This document shows positions 52,023 through 62,458 of a stretch of 64,000 nt of DNA, one piece after another (positions within the stretch are counted from its first letter, which is position 1; the number at the start of each line of letters is the position of its first letter). A program made the position numbers and the translations under genes. A model generated the notes under the pieces. The model did no database searches. It was not told the DNA's origin and saw only the letters and a program-made list of their open reading frames with translations. The DNA is from Rhodanobacter thiooxydans (GTDB taxonomy: Bacteria > Pseudomonadota > Gammaproteobacteria > Xanthomonadales > Rhodanobacteraceae): the NCBI RefSeq assembly GCF_030291135.1, contig NZ_CP127409.1, positions 2,170,001 through 2,234,000 of the forward strand, read 5' to 3'.

Positions 52023-52604
52023 CTACGCATGACTGCCCTCACTCCGCTCGATGACGACATAAGGGCAGGCGACGAAATTCTTTGCTCGGTCTGCGTACCA
52101 CATGACGCGGGCCAAGCAGACGACAGGAATGCCGATGTTCACCTTCAGCACCTCCGATGCCGTGAGCATGCGCGCGAAGCCGGCGGAAAAGTAGGTCTCG
52201 TTCGCCAAGAAGACTGTTCTTTCTTCGCCCTTCTTCAGCTGGAAGAACTCATACCCAGGTTCTTGAGCTTCCGCTTTGCGCCATTCTCCCAGAGTCAGGT
52301 CGCCCGACATCCAAACCAGCTTCGTCCCGTTGTAGTTTTCGAAGCCTTCAAACTTCGGATAATCAGCTTCCAGCTGCTTCCATAGCGCATGAAGCATCTG
52401 ACGGGAAGTGATGGAGTACGTCCGAGATTCCTGTGTCGAAACGCCTGCGTTTGCAAAATAGGCTGATATACCTGCGTTCCCGCCGCGTTGCTTTGTGATC
52501 TTCGCTTGCGGATCGGTTCCGAACTTCTCCTCATACTTGCGGGAGACGAAGTCGAGATCAAGGTATACGACGCAATCATCATTCAGACCGGGATCGGCGG
52601 GCAC
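52023..52604 (-). CDS. Cassette-borne protein of unknown function, island B
   Basis: A 193-residue cytoplasmic protein starting at GTG, with GGGAG upstream (in ACTAGGGAGATAGCTGTG). It is AT-richer than the chromosome. Near the start it reads DDCVVYLDLDFVSRKYEEKF, and later KLVWMSGDLTLGEWRKAEAQ and VVCLARVMWYADRAKNFVA. No transmembrane segment or catalytic motif is evident. The early YLDLDxV pattern faintly recalls DUF6414-like proteins seen near defence genes. I rate that weak. The gene starts 17 bases after an attC, as cassette genes do. Confidence 0.7.
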   Translation of the reverse strand: MPADPGLNDDCVVYLDLDFVSRKYEEKFGTDPQAKITKQRGGNAGISAYFANAGVSTQESRTYSITSRQMLHALWKQLEADYPKFEGFENYNGTKLVWMSGDLTLGEWRKAEAQEPGYEFFQLKKGEERTVFLANETYFSAGFARMLTASEVLKVNIGIPVVCLARVMWYADRAKNFVACPYVVIERSEGSHA

Positions 52605-52619
52605 AGCTATCTCCCTAGT

Positions 52620-52677
52620 GGCTAACGCTGGAGTTAAGCAGCGGCAAAGCCGTCCGCCTTGAACGAACAGCTAGATT
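52620..52677 (-). other. attC recombination site, island B
   Basis: A roughly 58-base site: it begins GGCTAACGC (core), then GGAGTTAAGC, a hairpin GCGGC-AAA-GCCGT, CCGCCTTGAACGAA and the other core GCTAGAT (consensus GTTRRRY). It closely resembles the third unit of the attC in island A (GCGGCGAAGCCGTCCGCC). The stop codon of the gene at 52671-53141 lies inside the right core, as is usual for cassettes. Confidence 0.75.
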
Positions 52678-53141
52678 TCGCCGGTAGGTAGCCCGGAGAC
52701 CTCTGCAAGTTTGCGCAAGACTACCCGGCAAGCATCAAGAAGTGCGGGTGTTTTGTCTTGTCCAAGGTATGTGCACTCGTGGACTAGCAGATTGCGATAG
52801 TGGACGGCGTGGCCAAATAGCTCCCAGACGCCAATCCCAAGAACCATTTCCGGGGTAGATGCGCATTTGACCTGAAAGTAAGCCTCCACCAGCGCGGTGG
52901 GGCCAGATTGGCGGAAAAGGTCATAAAAACTGAGCGAATCAGACTGCACTGAAGCTAGGTGATGTACCAGTAACGATCTGGCTAAAGCTTCCACCGCAGA
53001 AACGCGCGTGACTAATAGGTTTGGATCATGGTCAGCGTTGCTAATGCGCTGCAGCGCAACGCCCAAGCGCTGGCGCGGCGTGGACTGAACGTAAATGTCC
53101 CGAAGCTCTGCCCGGTGCTGTTCGAACCCGTCTGCAGTCAT
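52671..53141 (-). CDS. HEPN-like protein, cassette-borne, island B
   Basis: A 156-residue all-helical protein. The segment HAVHYRNLLVHECTYLG contains R116-N-x3-H121, matching the HEPN R-x4-6-H nuclease or structural motif. The region RVSAVEALARSLLVHHLASV forms an upstream helix that packs against it in HEPN folds. HEPN proteins act as RNases in toxin-antitoxin, Abi and CRISPR accessory systems. No antitoxin-like partner gene is adjacent apart from the unknown gene downstream. The gene is AT-rich and flanked by attC at its 3' end and a CTAAC core at its 5' side. Confidence 0.7.
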   Translation of the reverse strand: MTADGFEQHRAELRDIYVQSTPRQRLGVALQRISNADHDPNLLVTRVSAVEALARSLLVHHLASVQSDSLSFYDLFRQSGPTALVEAYFQVKCASTPEMVLGIGVWELFGHAVHYRNLLVHECTYLGQDKTPALLDACRVVLRKLAEVSGLPTGEI

Positions 53142-53425
53142 GGCTGTGAGATCTAACCCTCAGTAGACCCCAGATCGGGGTATATGCGCCCGATGTTCAG
53201 CCTTCGAACATCGGCCGTCAAGGACGGTGGAACTTACGTTGATTCAAGACGATGGCTGCCGATGCAGAGCAGTTCTGCTGCGTCGTTGCCGCGTTGTATA
53301 TCTCATGAATCGCGGCGCTATGTCTTATCGCCCACAATTCGCGATGATAAAAACAGTCGTTCTGGCTTGTTTGCAGGATTTGGCGGCAGCAGGCGTTCAG
53401 CCAAGCCGCAGCCCAAAGCGGACAT
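53142..53425. other. Island B boundary and gene-free stretch before proA
   Basis: At 53151-53157 lies the core TCTAAC, followed by AGTAGACCCCA and a GATC-loop hairpin ACCCC/GGGGT (53167-53181). This is the same boundary as in island A (28250-28290). The remaining 240 bases are AT-rich, with no convincing coding frame, and may be decayed cassette sequence. Confidence 0.5.
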
Positions 53426-54694
53426 TCAACCCTGCGCCCGGCTCTGCGGATGCCGCACCTGCCCCTCCCCGCGCACCACGAAGCGCTCGATGGTCAGCGC
53501 CTCGGCGCCCATCGGCCCATAGGCGTGCAGGCGCGTGGTGGAGATGCCGATCTCGGCGCCGAGGCCGAGTTCGCCACCGTCGCTGAAGCGAGAGGAGGCG
53601 TTGACCATCACCACGGCGGAGCGGATCGCCTGCACGAAGCGTTGCGCGGCGGCTTGGTCGGCAGTGGCGATGACTTCGGTGTGGTCGGAGCCGTAGCGGC
53701 GGATATGGGCGATCGCTGCGTCGAGGTCATCGACCACGCGCACGGCGAGGATCAGGTCGAGAAATTCGGCGGCGTAGTCGTCATCGGTCGCCGCGTGCAT
53801 GGCGGGCACCAGCGCGCGACTGCGCTCGTCGCCGCGCAGCTCGACGCCGCGTTCGCGCAGCGCCTGCGCCGCGCGGGGCAGGAAGGCAGCGGCCACGTCG
53901 CGATGCACCAGCAGGGTCTCCAGCGCGTTGCACACGCCGGGGCGCGAGGTCTTTCCGTCGATCAGCAGGCCCAGCGCCAGATCGAGGTCGGCGGCGCGGT
54001 CCACGTACAGGTGGCACACGCCCTTGTAGTGCTTGATCACCGGCACGCGTGCGTGTTCGGTGACGAAGCGGATCAAGCCTTCGCCGCCGCGCGGGATGGC
54101 CAGGTCGATGAGGTCGCCGAGTTGCAGCAGTTCGACCATCGCCTCGCGGCTCAGGTCGTCGAGCACGGTGACGGCGGCCTCGGGCACGCCATGCGCGCGC
54201 AGCGCCGCGTGCAGCGCGGTCGCGATGGCGAGGTTGGAATGGATCGCCTCGGAGCCGCCGCGCAGGATCACCGCATTGCCGGCCATCAGGCACAGCGCCG
54301 CAGCGTCGGCGGTGACGTTGGGGCGCGCCTCGTAGATCATCGCGATCACGCCGAGCGGGATGCGCACGCGTTCGATCGACAAGCCATTCGGGCGCATCTC
54401 GCGGCGGGTCGTCACACCTACCGGATCGGGCAACTCGGCCACTTCGCGCAGCGCGTCGGCGATCCCTGCGATGCGCGGCTCATCCAGTCGCAGCCGGTCG
54501 AGCATCGCGCCCTGCACGCCTTTCGCCGTGGCCTGGCGCATATCGATCGCGTTGGCGGCGAGTACGGCATCGGCGTGTGCCTGCAGGCTTGCAGCCATGT
54601 CACGCAGGAGTGCGCGCTTGGCATCGCTGCCCAACGCGCCAACGACAAGCGCGGCATCGCGACAGGCCAGCGCCTGCTGGCGAATGGTGCTCAT
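53426..54694 (-). CDS. proA: Gamma-glutamyl phosphate reductase
   Basis: A 422-residue enzyme, the standard family length. It reduces gamma-glutamyl phosphate to glutamate semialdehyde with NADPH in proline synthesis. Landmarks are [24 protein letters not shown] segments ([18 protein letters not shown]) and the catalytic Cys in [17 protein letters not shown]. Near the end [20 protein letters not shown] is highly conserved. Its ATG overlaps the proB stop codon (ATGA), so proBA are translationally coupled at the end of the arginine-proline gene series. Confidence 0.97.
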   Translation of the reverse strand: MSTIRQQALACRDAALVVGALGSDAKRALLRDMAASLQAHADAVLAANAIDMRQATAKGVQGAMLDRLRLDEPRIAGIADALREVAELPDPVGVTTRREMRPNGLSIERVRIPLGVIAMIYEARPNVTADAAALCLMAGNAVILRGGSEAIHSNLAIATALHAALRAHGVPEAAVTVLDDLSREAMVELLQLGDLIDLAIPRGGEGLIRFVTEHARVPVIKHYKGVCHLYVDRAADLDLALGLLIDGKTSRPGVCNALETLLVHRDVAAAFLPRAAQALRERGVELRGDERSRALVPAMHAATDDDYAAEFLDLILAVRVVDDLDAAIAHIRRYGSDHTEVIATADQAAAQRFVQAIRSAVVMVNASSRFSDGGELGLGAEIGISTTRLHAYGPMGAEALTIERFVVRGEGQVRHPQSRAQG

Positions 54695-55881
54695 GCGGAA
54701 ATCTCCGTGGACGAACTGACGGGCGACTCGATGGTGGTGGCGAGGTCATCGCGATGCACTACCTCGTCGCCATGGCTGTAACCGAGCACGCCATCGATCT
54801 CGCGACTGTGCCGCCCGGCCAGCCGACGTATCTCGTCCGCGCCGTACTGACTGAGACCACGTGCAATCACGCTGCCGGCCGTGTCGACGATCTCGACCAG
54901 GTCGCCACGACGAAATTCGCCACTTGCTTCCAGCACTCCGCCCGGCAACAGCGAAACGCGACCACCAGCCAGCGCCTTCGCGGCCCCCGCATCGATGCGA
55001 ATATGCCCCGGTTCGGCAGGCACATGCCGCAGCCAGTACTTGCGCGCCTGCATGCGACTGGAGGACGCATCGACCAGGGTGCCGCGCAGGCGGCCCTGCT
55101 CCAGTGCCTGCACCGTCGCCGTGTCGCGACCACTGAACAAGGCAGTGGGAATACCGGCGGCAAACGCCTTGGTCGCGGCCTGCAGCTTGGTCCGCATGCC
55201 GCCGGTGCCTACCGTGCTACTGCTGTCGCCGGCCATCTCCAGAATCGCTGGCGTCAGCTTGGCGACGTGCGTGATCGGCACCGCTGTCGAATCGCGCCGC
55301 GGATCGGCGCTGTACAGCGCATCGACGTCGGAGGCGATCAGCAGCAGATCGGCATCGACCAACGCCGCCACGATCGCGGCGAGGTTGTCGTTGTCGCCGA
55401 GTTTCAATTCGTCTACCGAGACGGTGTCGTTCTCGTTCACCACCGGCAGCACGCCGAGCTGAAGCAGTTCGCGCAGGGTGGCGCGCGCGTTGAGGTAGCG
55501 GCGGCGGTTGCGCAGGTCGTCGTGGGTCAGCAGCACCTGCGCCACTGGCCGCGCGGTCAGCGACTGCCACAGCGCGATCATCGGCGCCTGGCCCAGCGCG
55601 GCCAGCGCCTGTCGCGCGGCAAGATCGCCGCCAGCTGGCGCATGTTCGCGCAGCAGCGCACGCCCCGCCGCCACCGCGCCGGAAGACACCAGCACGACCT
55701 GGCGGCCCTCCGCGTGGCTGGCGGCGACGAAGGCGGCCAGGGCTTCGGCATAACGCGGCGTGAGGCCACCGCCATCGGCGGCGAGCAGGTTGCTGCCCAC
55801 CTTCAGCACGGCGCGACGCCAGGGTGGCAGCGCCTGTGCGGACAGCTCGGTGTGCGTGTTCCCGGTGTCGATCGCCGCCAT
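54691..55881 (-). CDS. proB: Glutamate 5-kinase
   Basis: A 396-residue kinase, slightly longer than E. coli ProB (367) because of an N-terminal extension of about 20 residues before [13 protein letters not shown]. The amino acid kinase domain has [36 protein letters not shown] and [16 protein letters not shown]. The C-terminal PUA domain runs from about residue 285 ([19 protein letters not shown]). It phosphorylates glutamate for proline synthesis and is usually feedback-inhibited by proline. A gap of 15 bases separates it from argH. Confidence 0.96.
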   Translation of the reverse strand: MAAIDTGNTHTELSAQALPPWRRAVLKVGSNLLAADGGGLTPRYAEALAAFVAASHAEGRQVVLVSSGAVAAGRALLREHAPAGGDLAARQALAALGQAPMIALWQSLTARPVAQVLLTHDDLRNRRRYLNARATLRELLQLGVLPVVNENDTVSVDELKLGDNDNLAAIVAALVDADLLLIASDVDALYSADPRRDSTAVPITHVAKLTPAILEMAGDSSSTVGTGGMRTKLQAATKAFAAGIPTALFSGRDTATVQALEQGRLRGTLVDASSSRMQARKYWLRHVPAEPGHIRIDAGAAKALAGGRVSLLPGGVLEASGEFRRGDLVEIVDTAGSVIARGLSQYGADEIRRLAGRHSREIDGVLGYSHGDEVVHRDDLATTIESPVSSSTEISA

Positions 55882-55896
55882 GCCCGTGTCTCCGCT

Positions 55897-57192
55897 TCAA
55901 TCGTCGAGTGCGCGCAATCGCGCGTGCAGTTCATCCAGCCGCAGGTCGTTGCCGGCGCCCGGCGACACGCGCGCGGCGAGGCTGCCTTCCGGCGTGCGCC
56001 CCTGCCCTGCAGACGCCGCGGTTTCCGCCGCGGCACGGTAGGCGTCGCGGAACGGCACGCCGGCAGCAGCCTGCTCGATCGCCACGTCGGTGGCATACAT
56101 CGCCGGCTCGATCGCGGCGCGCATCGCGCCCTCGTTCCACGCAAACCGCGCCAACAGGTCGGGCACCAGCTCAAGCGCCATCAGGCCATGACGCACGCCG
56201 TGGAAGATCGAGCCCTTGGAGAACTGCAGGTCGCGCTGGTAGCCGGACGGCAGCGACAGCAGCTGCTCGATCTCGGTACGCGCGGCGGCCACGCTGGCAT
56301 AGCTGGCGCGCAGCAGTTCGATCACGTCAGGGTTGCGCTTGTTCGGCATGATCGAGCTGCCGGTGGTGTACTCGGCCGGCAGCTTGACGAAATCGAACTC
56401 GGCGGTGGTGAACAGCGACAGGTCCCAGGCCAGCCGGCGCAGATCGAGCAGCGCACCGCCGATCGCCTCCAGCGCCGCCATCTCGAACTTGCCGCGCGAC
56501 AGCTGCGCGTAGATCGGGCTGAGCTGCATGCGTGCGAAGCCGAGTGCCTGCGTGGTGTGTTCGCGGTCCAGCTTCAGGTTCACGCCGTAGCCGGCGGCCG
56601 TGCCGAGCGGGTTGGCGTCGATCAGCGCCATCGTCTGGCGGGCGCGCAAGGCGTTGTCGATGAAGCCCTCGGCGAAACCGGCGAACCACATCGCTGTGGA
56701 CGACACCACCGCACGCTGCAGGTGGGTGTAGCCCGGCAGCGGCACGGCCGGCTGCGCGGCGCGGTCGAGGCAGACGTGGGCGATGGAGCGGCAATGCACT
56801 TCCAGCGCAGCCAGCTTGTCCTTCAGCCACAAGCGGGTGGCGACCAGGATCTGGTCGTTGCGGCTGCGCCCGGTGTGCACGCGGCGGCCGGCGTCGCCGA
56901 GGCGCTCGGTAAGCCGCGCCTCGATCGCCGAATGGCCGTCCTCAAAGTGCTCGTCCAGCACGAACGCGCCGCTGGCGAAATCGTCGGCCAGCGCATCCAG
57001 CTCGCGCTTCAGCGCGGCCGCTTCACCGGCATCGACCACGCCGATGTTGGCCAGCCCCTCTACGTGCGCCTTGCTGGCGGTGATGTCGTGCAGGAAGAAC
57101 TCGCGGTCCAGCAGCACGTCGTCACCGGCGAGGAAGCGCATGATCTTCGCGTCGATCTGGATGCCGGATTTTTGCCAGAGGGGTTGGGTCAT
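55897..57192 (-). CDS. argH: Argininosuccinate lyase
   Basis: A 431-residue lyase of the fumarase/aspartase superfamily. It converts argininosuccinate to arginine and fumarate. The signature [19 protein letters not shown] is intact. The active-site [20 protein letters not shown] and the tail [18 protein letters not shown] are also visible. It is 44 bases downstream of argC on the same strand. The gap contains a palindrome. Confidence 0.97.
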   Translation of the reverse strand: MTQPLWQKSGIQIDAKIMRFLAGDDVLLDREFFLHDITASKAHVEGLANIGVVDAGEAAALKRELDALADDFASGAFVLDEHFEDGHSAIEARLTERLGDAGRRVHTGRSRNDQILVATRLWLKDKLAALEVHCRSIAHVCLDRAAQPAVPLPGYTHLQRAVVSSTAMWFAGFAEGFIDNALRARQTMALIDANPLGTAAGYGVNLKLDREHTTQALGFARMQLSPIYAQLSRGKFEMAALEAIGGALLDLRRLAWDLSLFTTAEFDFVKLPAEYTTGSSIMPNKRNPDVIELLRASYASVAAARTEIEQLLSLPSGYQRDLQFSKGSIFHGVRHGLMALELVPDLLARFAWNEGAMRAAIEPAMYATDVAIEQAAAGVPFRDAYRAAAETAASAGQGRTPEGSLAARVSPGAGNDLRLDELHARLRALDD

Positions 57193-57214
57193 GGTGGTGT
57201 CCTGGTTCTTTCAT

Positions 57215-57241
57215 GCAGGAGCCCGCTGGCGGGTTCCTACG
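57215..57241. repeat. REP-like palindrome at the argC stop codon
   Basis: An imperfect palindrome CAGGAGCCCGCTGGCGGG followed by TTCCTACGG, with stem AGGAGCCCG/CGGGTTCCT (one G-T pair). The same type of sequence is widely dispersed in Xanthomonadales and may act as an mRNA stabiliser or a weak attenuator. The argC stop codon (57237-57239 on the minus strand) lies inside it. Confidence 0.5.
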
Positions 57242-58196
57242 GCAAGGGGATGGCGGTGTACTCGTCCACGCCGATCGCGCGGTTGATGTTCTGCATGGCT
57301 TGCGTGGCGGCGCCCTTGAGCAGGTTGTCCAGCGTGGCCACGATCACCACGCGCTTGCCGTCGGCCGACACCGCGAAGCCGCCGATCTCGGTGTGGTGCT
57401 TGTGCGCGATGCGGCTGACCCACGGCGCCTCGTCCAGCACCGATACCAGCTTCTCGCGGTCGTAGGCATGCCGGAAACGCTGCAGCACTTCCTCGCGCTT
57501 CAGCTGACGACTGAGGTAGAGATTGCTGGTGACGGTAAGCCCGCGAAAGTGTGGCGCCACGTGCGGCATGAACTCCACCGGGATGCCGAGCCGGAAGCTG
57601 GCTTCCTTCTCGTGCATGTGGCCGGTGAGCGCGTACGGCATCAGGTTGTCGCGCAGCTTGTCCGGGTCGTTCTTGTCCGACGGCGTGGTGCCGGCGCCGG
57701 AATAGCCGGAGACGCCGAAGCACACCGGCGGCGCGGCGAGCAGGTCCTTCAGCGGCGCGATCGACAGCTGCATCGCGGTGGCGTAGCAGCCGGGGTTGCT
57801 GATCCTTTTTTCGCCGCGCCACTGTCCACGGGTGAGTTCGGGCAGGCCGTAGTACCACGACGGATCGAAACGGTAGTCGGCGGAAAGATCGAGGACCAGC
57901 GTGTCCGGCTTCACCGCGTCGATCGCCGCCACGTACGGCGCCGCCTTGCCGTTCGGCAGCGCCAGGATCACTACGTCGGCGCGCTTGGCGGCCACGGCCT
58001 CGGGATCGAGGTTCTCGTAGTGCAGTTCGCCGGCGAAGCCGTCAACCTGGTCGGCCACGCGCTGGCCATCCAGCTCACGCGAGGAGACGAAAGCCAGCTC
58101 CAGCGCAGGATGTGCCGCGATCAGGCGGATCAGCTCCATGCCGGTATGCCCGCGTGCGCCGACGATGCCGATGGTCTTCTTGTCGTGTGTCACCAA
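57237..58196 (-). CDS. argC: N-acetyl-gamma-glutamyl-phosphate reductase
   Basis: A 319-residue NADPH-dependent enzyme of arginine synthesis. The Rossmann region is [20 protein letters not shown]. The catalytic Cys is in [19 protein letters not shown], and the active-site His is in the [14 protein letters not shown] and [13 protein letters not shown] region. The length is typical of type 1 ArgC. It makes N-acetylglutamate semialdehyde from the phosphate product of the upstream kinase. Confidence 0.96.
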   Translation of the reverse strand: MVTHDKKTIGIVGARGHTGMELIRLIAAHPALELAFVSSRELDGQRVADQVDGFAGELHYENLDPEAVAAKRADVVILALPNGKAAPYVAAIDAVKPDTLVLDLSADYRFDPSWYYGLPELTRGQWRGEKRISNPGCYATAMQLSIAPLKDLLAAPPVCFGVSGYSGAGTTPSDKNDPDKLRDNLMPYALTGHMHEKEASFRLGIPVEFMPHVAPHFRGLTVTSNLYLSRQLKREEVLQRFRHAYDREKLVSVLDEAPWVSRIAHKHHTEIGGFAVSADGKRVVIVATLDNLLKGAATQAMQNINRAIGVDEYTAIPLP

Positions 58197-58216
58197 TTCA
58201 CTCCTGCGATTTTTTT

Positions 58217-58348
58217 ACTCCTCCCCCTGCACAGCAGGGGGAGGTCGGGAGGGGGTGGCTTTTGATCTTCCACCGAGATCAAGAGCGACCCCTCACCTAA
58301 AGGACTCCCTTCGGTCGCCCCACCCTCCCCTGCTTCGCAGGGGAGGGC
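58217..58348. repeat. Paired REP/BIME-like palindromic element between argB and argC
   Basis: Two GC-rich hairpins, CCTCCCCCTGC/GCAGGGGGAGG (58220-58230 with 58234-58244) and CCCTCCCCTGC/GCAGGGGAGGG (58323-58333 with 58337-58347), flank a third inverted pair GCTTTTGATC/GATCAAGAGC. The whole segment reads as an imperfect palindrome of about 130 bases. It resembles mobile palindromic elements of xanthomonads and may modulate the argB-argC transcript. Confidence 0.6.
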
Positions 58349-58359
58349 GTTGGTTTTGC

Positions 58360-59679
58360 TCAATCCACCAGCGTCGGCTGGCGTTGCGCGCAATGCGCCA
58401 CGCAGCGGGCGATGGTGTCGAAGTTGCCGTCCAGGCCGTACCAGAACACTTTCCAGCGCGGCTGCTTGATGCAGCCGTCCGACTCGGCGTAGTAGAAAAT
58501 GTTGACCTGGTTGCCATGGCGCGAGCGCCAGAACAACTGCGGGTTTTCCTCGCGCATCACCTGCCACACCGCGCGGCCCAGGCCTTCGCCCTGCGCGTCG
58601 TCGAGCACGGCGAACTTGTCCAGGTACGGCAGGCCGCCTTCCATGGTGAGGATCATCGCGGCGCGGTAGTTCTCGCTGACGTAGATGCGGAACGGTTTCG
58701 TGCGCTCGAAATAATCCGGCACCAGGGTGCGGCCGAAGCTGGATTCGATCAGGCCGCGCATGCGCTCGCGGTCCACGCCCTCCCAGGAGTCGAAGCGCAG
58801 CACCTTTTCGCCACGCCGCACCAGGGTGCCCGAGCCCTTGTGGGTGAACAGTTCCTTGGCCAGCTCGGACGGCCGGGTGATCGACACCGACGAGGTCAGC
58901 GGCAGGTCGGCCAGCAGGTCGGCGATCTGCTCGATCTTCAGGCGCATGCCGCCGTTGATCCACGGCTGCGCCATCAGGTGCTCGAACTCGGTACTGAGGT
59001 TGATCGAATCGATCACCTTGCCCTCGCCGTCGAGCAGGCCGCCGGTGCCGGTGAGGAACACGATCTTGTACGGTTGCAGTGCGCGCACCAGTTCGTTGGC
59101 GGCGATATCGGCGTTGACGTTGAGGATCTGCCCCTCGTCGGTCTCACCCAGACTGGCGATCACCGGGATCGAATTCGCACGCAGGCTGGCCTCGATCGGC
59201 GCCAGGTTGATGCTCTCCACCTTGCCGACCAGCCCCAGGGTCTCGCGGTCGAGGTAGCTGGCCATGAACACGCCCGACGGCACCGCGGTGGCGCGGGTGT
59301 CCATCGACTGCAGCGCCTCGACCAGCTTCAGGTTCTGCTGCATGAATACGCGCCGCACGATGCCCAGCGCCTTCGGCGAGGTCACGCGCAGACCGCCCAC
59401 CGTCTGCTTCACGATGCCGGCGGCAGCCAGCTCCTCGTCGAGTTGCGGGCCGGCGCCGTGCAGCACGATCGGGGTCAACCCCACCTGCTGCAGGAAGGTC
59501 AGCGACGAGGCCAGGTCGGCCAGCTCGTCGCGCAGCACGGCACCACCGACCTTCACCACGGCGAAGCGCTTGGCGTCCACCTCGGAGAAGCGCTTCAGGT
59601 ACTGCTGGATTTCCTTCGCGCTGCCCATGCTCGAAAGCAGGCGCACGATGGTCTTGCGGGTGTGCTTATGCGTTTCCAT
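58360..59679 (-). CDS. argB: N-acetylglutamate kinase fused to an N-acetyltransferase domain (NAGS-K type)
   Basis: A 439-residue protein. Residues 1-285 are an amino acid kinase domain ([20 protein letters not shown], then [18 protein letters not shown] and [20 protein letters not shown]). Residues 290-435 are a GNAT-like domain ([19 protein letters not shown], then [16 protein letters not shown]). The length and order match the bifunctional N-acetylglutamate synthase/kinase of Xanthomonas and relatives. It therefore covers the first two arginine steps, and no separate argA is needed. The Lys and Gly residues of the kinase fold are intact. Arginine feedback control is expected but not visible. 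Confidence 0.93.
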   Translation of the reverse strand: METHKHTRKTIVRLLSSMGSAKEIQQYLKRFSEVDAKRFAVVKVGGAVLRDELADLASSLTFLQQVGLTPIVLHGAGPQLDEELAAAGIVKQTVGGLRVTSPKALGIVRRVFMQQNLKLVEALQSMDTRATAVPSGVFMASYLDRETLGLVGKVESINLAPIEASLRANSIPVIASLGETDEGQILNVNADIAANELVRALQPYKIVFLTGTGGLLDGEGKVIDSINLSTEFEHLMAQPWINGGMRLKIEQIADLLADLPLTSSVSITRPSELAKELFTHKGSGTLVRRGEKVLRFDSWEGVDRERMRGLIESSFGRTLVPDYFERTKPFRIYVSENYRAAMILTMEGGLPYLDKFAVLDDAQGEGLGRAVWQVMREENPQLFWRSRHGNQVNIFYYAESDGCIKQPRWKVFWYGLDGNFDTIARCVAHCAQRQPTLVD

Positions 59680-60766
59680 TGTTGACGATCCGGAATATCG
59701 TTTCTGCGTAATGCTGCAATTGCTCCAGCGCGACCCACTCGTCGGCGCTGTGCGCCTGGGCGATGTCGCCGGGGCCGTAGACGAAGGCGGTGTAGCCGGC
59801 AGCGGAGAACAGGGCCGCCTCGGTCCAGAAGTCCACTGCGTTGCCGACCGGGATGCCCAGCTCGTCGGCGAGGTCGCGTGCGACCAGCCGGTTCGCCTCG
59901 GCATTGGCGGTATCGCCGGCCGGCAGCGAGGCACCACGAAAAGTCTCGGCGAACTCCACTGGCTGCGGCTCCACCAGATTGCGGAAACGGATCAGCAGGT
60001 GATCCGGATTCATCGTGGGCAGTGGGCGCATGCCGAAACGCACCTCGGCACTCGGTGCAATCATGTTCGCCTTGATGCCACCTTCGATGCGGCCGATATT
60101 GAAACGCAGGCCGGTGAGCCCGCCGAAGCGTTCATGCGATTGCGCCGCCACGAAATCCAGTGCGGCGTTGCCCCAGCGCACGGCTTGGTGCAGCGCGCTG
60201 TCGCTGGGCTGCTGCTCGCCCGACGCATGCCCGGCGTGGCCGGCGAAGCGCATCAGCACCGACTGGATGCCGCGATGCGCCAGCACCGCCTCGCCCCGGG
60301 TGGGCTCGGCCACGATCACCGCCTCGTAGGGCTTCGGCTCGCGCAGAAAGCCAGCAATGCAGCGCGCATCGTTGGCTTCCTCGTCGGTCGTGAACAGCAG
60401 CGCCAGTGGGCCGTCGCTGGCCTTCGCCACCGCCAGCAGCGCAGCTGCCGCGCCCTTGATGTCGCAGGCACCGAGGCCGATCGCGCGATCGGCGGTGACC
60501 CGCAGCGTGTGCGGATCGGCCGTCCAGGCCGGCGAATCCGGCACCGTATCCAGATGCACGTTGAACAGGTACTTCGGTTCGCCGCGCACGGCGTGCAGCG
60601 CCACCGCGCCGGCACCGAAATCGGTCACCGTCACCGTGAAGCCAGGCAGCTGTGCGCGCAGGTAGTCGAAAATGCCACCGGTGTCGATCGCACGCGGCGG
60701 GTTGCGCGTGTCGAAACCGACCAGCGCCGCCAGGTGTTTCAACGTGGCATCGAGCAGTGCGCTCAT
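59666..60766 (-). CDS. argE: M20 family deacetylase, acetylcitrulline/acetylornithine type
   Basis: A 366-residue M20 metallopeptidase. Metal ligands are in [14 protein letters not shown] (His, Asp), [17 protein letters not shown] (Asp), [14 protein letters not shown] (Glu-Glu) and the late His. The neighbouring carbamoyltransferase uses acetylornithine, so the expected substrate is N-acetylcitrulline (giving citrulline), as in Xanthomonas. It overlaps the argB start by 14 bases and the argG stop by four. Confidence 0.9.
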   Translation of the reverse strand: MSALLDATLKHLAALVGFDTRNPPRAIDTGGIFDYLRAQLPGFTVTVTDFGAGAVALHAVRGEPKYLFNVHLDTVPDSPAWTADPHTLRVTADRAIGLGACDIKGAAAALLAVAKASDGPLALLFTTDEEANDARCIAGFLREPKPYEAVIVAEPTRGEAVLAHRGIQSVLMRFAGHAGHASGEQQPSDSALHQAVRWGNAALDFVAAQSHERFGGLTGLRFNIGRIEGGIKANMIAPSAEVRFGMRPLPTMNPDHLLIRFRNLVEPQPVEFAETFRGASLPAGDTANAEANRLVARDLADELGIPVGNAVDFWTEAALFSAAGYTAFVYGPGDIAQAHSADEWVALEQLQHYAETIFRIVNNGNA

Positions 60767-61956
60767 CCGCGGTTGACCTCGGCCCACAGCGTGCTGCTCA
60801 TGCCGAACAGCTTGATGAAGCCCTCGGCTTCCTCGACGCCCCAGTCGGCCGACTGCGCGTAGGTGGCACCCTTGGCGTTGAGGATGTGCTTGGACTCTAC
60901 CGCCACCGCACCGACGCTGCCGCCGTTCGTCTCCAGCGTCACCGTGCCGTTGACGGTGGACTGGCTGGAGGCCAGGAACGCTTCCAGGTCGGTCTTCAGC
61001 GGATCGTGGAAGAAACCCTCGTAGACCAGCTCCACCCACTTGCGCGCCACCTCCGGCTTGAAGCGGTTCTGCTGCTTGCTGAGCACCGCCTCTTCCAGCG
61101 CGCGATGCGCGGCGAGCAGCGCGGTGAGGCCCGGCGCCTCGAAGATGATGCGACCCTTCAGGCCGATCGTGGTGTCGCCGGTGTAGAGGCCGCGGCCCAC
61201 TCCATAGGCGGCGAACAGGCCGTTCAACTTCGCCAGCATCGTGTGCCCGGCGATCTTTTCTCCGTCCAGCGTCACCGCCTCGCCATTGACGAAGCCGATC
61301 TTCACCTGCAGCGGCTTGGACGGCCATTCAGCGCGCGGCTTGCACCAGCCCACCGCACCGGCGCCGGGCGCCTGCCACTTGTCGATCTCGCCGCCGGACA
61401 TGGTCAGGCCGAGCAGGTTCTCGTTGATGGTGTAGGCCTGCTGCTTGGCGCGCACGCCGAAGCCGCGTTCTTCCAGGAACTTCTGTTCGTAGGCGCGCGT
61501 CTGCGTGTGTTCCTTCTGGATCTCGCGGATCGGCGCCACGATCTGGTAGTCGCCCAGCGCCTTCACCGCCAGGTCGAAACGCACCTGGTCATTGCCCATG
61601 CCGGTGCAGCCGTGCGCGATCGCCTTCGTGCCCAGTTCGGCGGCGCGCTTCAGCGCGGCTTCGACGATCAGGTAACGGTCGGATACCAGCAGCGGGTACT
61701 GGCCCTGGTAGCCCTCGCCCGCCCACACGAACGGCTTGACGAAACCGTTCCAGATGGCCGGGCCGCCGTCCACAGTGACGTGGCTGGCCACGCCCAGTTC
61801 CTTCGCGCGGCTCTCGATGAAGGCGCGCTCCTCGGCATCGACACCGCCGGTGTCGGCAAACACGGTGTGCACGGCCCAGCCGCGCTCCTGCAGATAAGGC
61901 ACGCAGAAGCTGGTGTCGAGGCCGCCGGAGAAGGCGAGGACGATGTCTTTGCTCAT
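60763..61956 (-). CDS. argG: Argininosuccinate synthase
   Basis: A 397-residue ATP-dependent ligase joining citrulline and aspartate. The N-terminal PP-loop is [18 protein letters not shown]. The conserved [18 protein letters not shown] and [17 protein letters not shown] regions are present. The start is the ATG of [12 protein letters not shown] at 61956. The gene's end overlaps argE (ATGA). The OsmC gene is 28 bases upstream on the same strand. Confidence 0.97.
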   Translation of the reverse strand: MSKDIVLAFSGGLDTSFCVPYLQERGWAVHTVFADTGGVDAEERAFIESRAKELGVASHVTVDGGPAIWNGFVKPFVWAGEGYQGQYPLLVSDRYLIVEAALKRAAELGTKAIAHGCTGMGNDQVRFDLAVKALGDYQIVAPIREIQKEHTQTRAYEQKFLEERGFGVRAKQQAYTINENLLGLTMSGGEIDKWQAPGAGAVGWCKPRAEWPSKPLQVKIGFVNGEAVTLDGEKIAGHTMLAKLNGLFAAYGVGRGLYTGDTTIGLKGRIIFEAPGLTALLAAHRALEEAVLSKQQNRFKPEVARKWVELVYEGFFHDPLKTDLEAFLASSQSTVNGTVTLETNGGSVGAVAVESKHILNAKGATYAQSADWGVEEAEGFIKLFGMSSTLWAEVNRG

Positions 61957-61984
61957 GGCTTGCAGATCCTGGAAAGAAGTTGGG

Positions 61985-62458
61985 TCAGGCGGATTCGACA
62001 ACGATGCGCGGCTCGCAGCGCACCGGGAAATTTACGGAATTGGCGATGAAGCAGGCGTGGTGCGCGGTTTCGTGCGCCGCCTCGGCCCTGGCCGGATCGC
62101 TGGCGGCGCTGATCGTCACCACCGGGTGCAGCACCACTTCGGCGAAGCGGCCACCGTCGCCTTCGGTGACCATCGTGCCTTCGGCGGCGTCGGTGTAGGC
62201 CGTCACCACCACGCCGGCTACGGTGGCCATGTGCAGGTAGGACAACATGTGACAGGTCGACAGCGCGGTCACCAGCATGTCCTCCGGATTGTGCCGGGTG
62301 GCGTCGCCGCGGAACGACGGATCGGACGAGCCGGCCAGCTCGGCTTTCCCCGCGATGCGGATCACATGGTCGCGGCTGTAGTTGCGATAGCCGTCCGTGC
62401 CCGTGCCGAGGTTGCCGGTCCACTCCACGTCGACGCGATAACGATGCTGATGGTTCAC
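61985..62458 (-). CDS. OsmC family protein in the arginine cluster
   Basis: A 157-residue OsmC-like protein starting at GTG with AGGAG upstream. It carries [20 protein letters not shown] with one redox Cys and [20 protein letters not shown] with the second. It is clearly distinct from the OsmC gene at 16287. The start overlaps the PaiB stop (GTGA), so it is co-translated with the flavin-binding gene. Neither protein is part of arginine synthesis. Confidence 0.88.
   Translation of the reverse strand: MNHQHRYRVDVEWTGNLGTGTDGYRNYSRDHVIRIAGKAELAGSSDPSFRGDATRHNPEDMLVTALSTCHMLSYLHMATVAGVVVTAYTDAAEGTMVTEGDGGRFAEVVLHPVVTISAASDPARAEAAHETAHHACFIANSVNFPVRCEPRIVVESA

Noticed and set aside
54577..57465. 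Very long plus-strand open frame (962 codons) across proB/argH
   Set aside because: It is antisense to three clear biosynthetic genes and is His/Arg/Gln-rich without domains. Long antisense frames are expected at this GC content.
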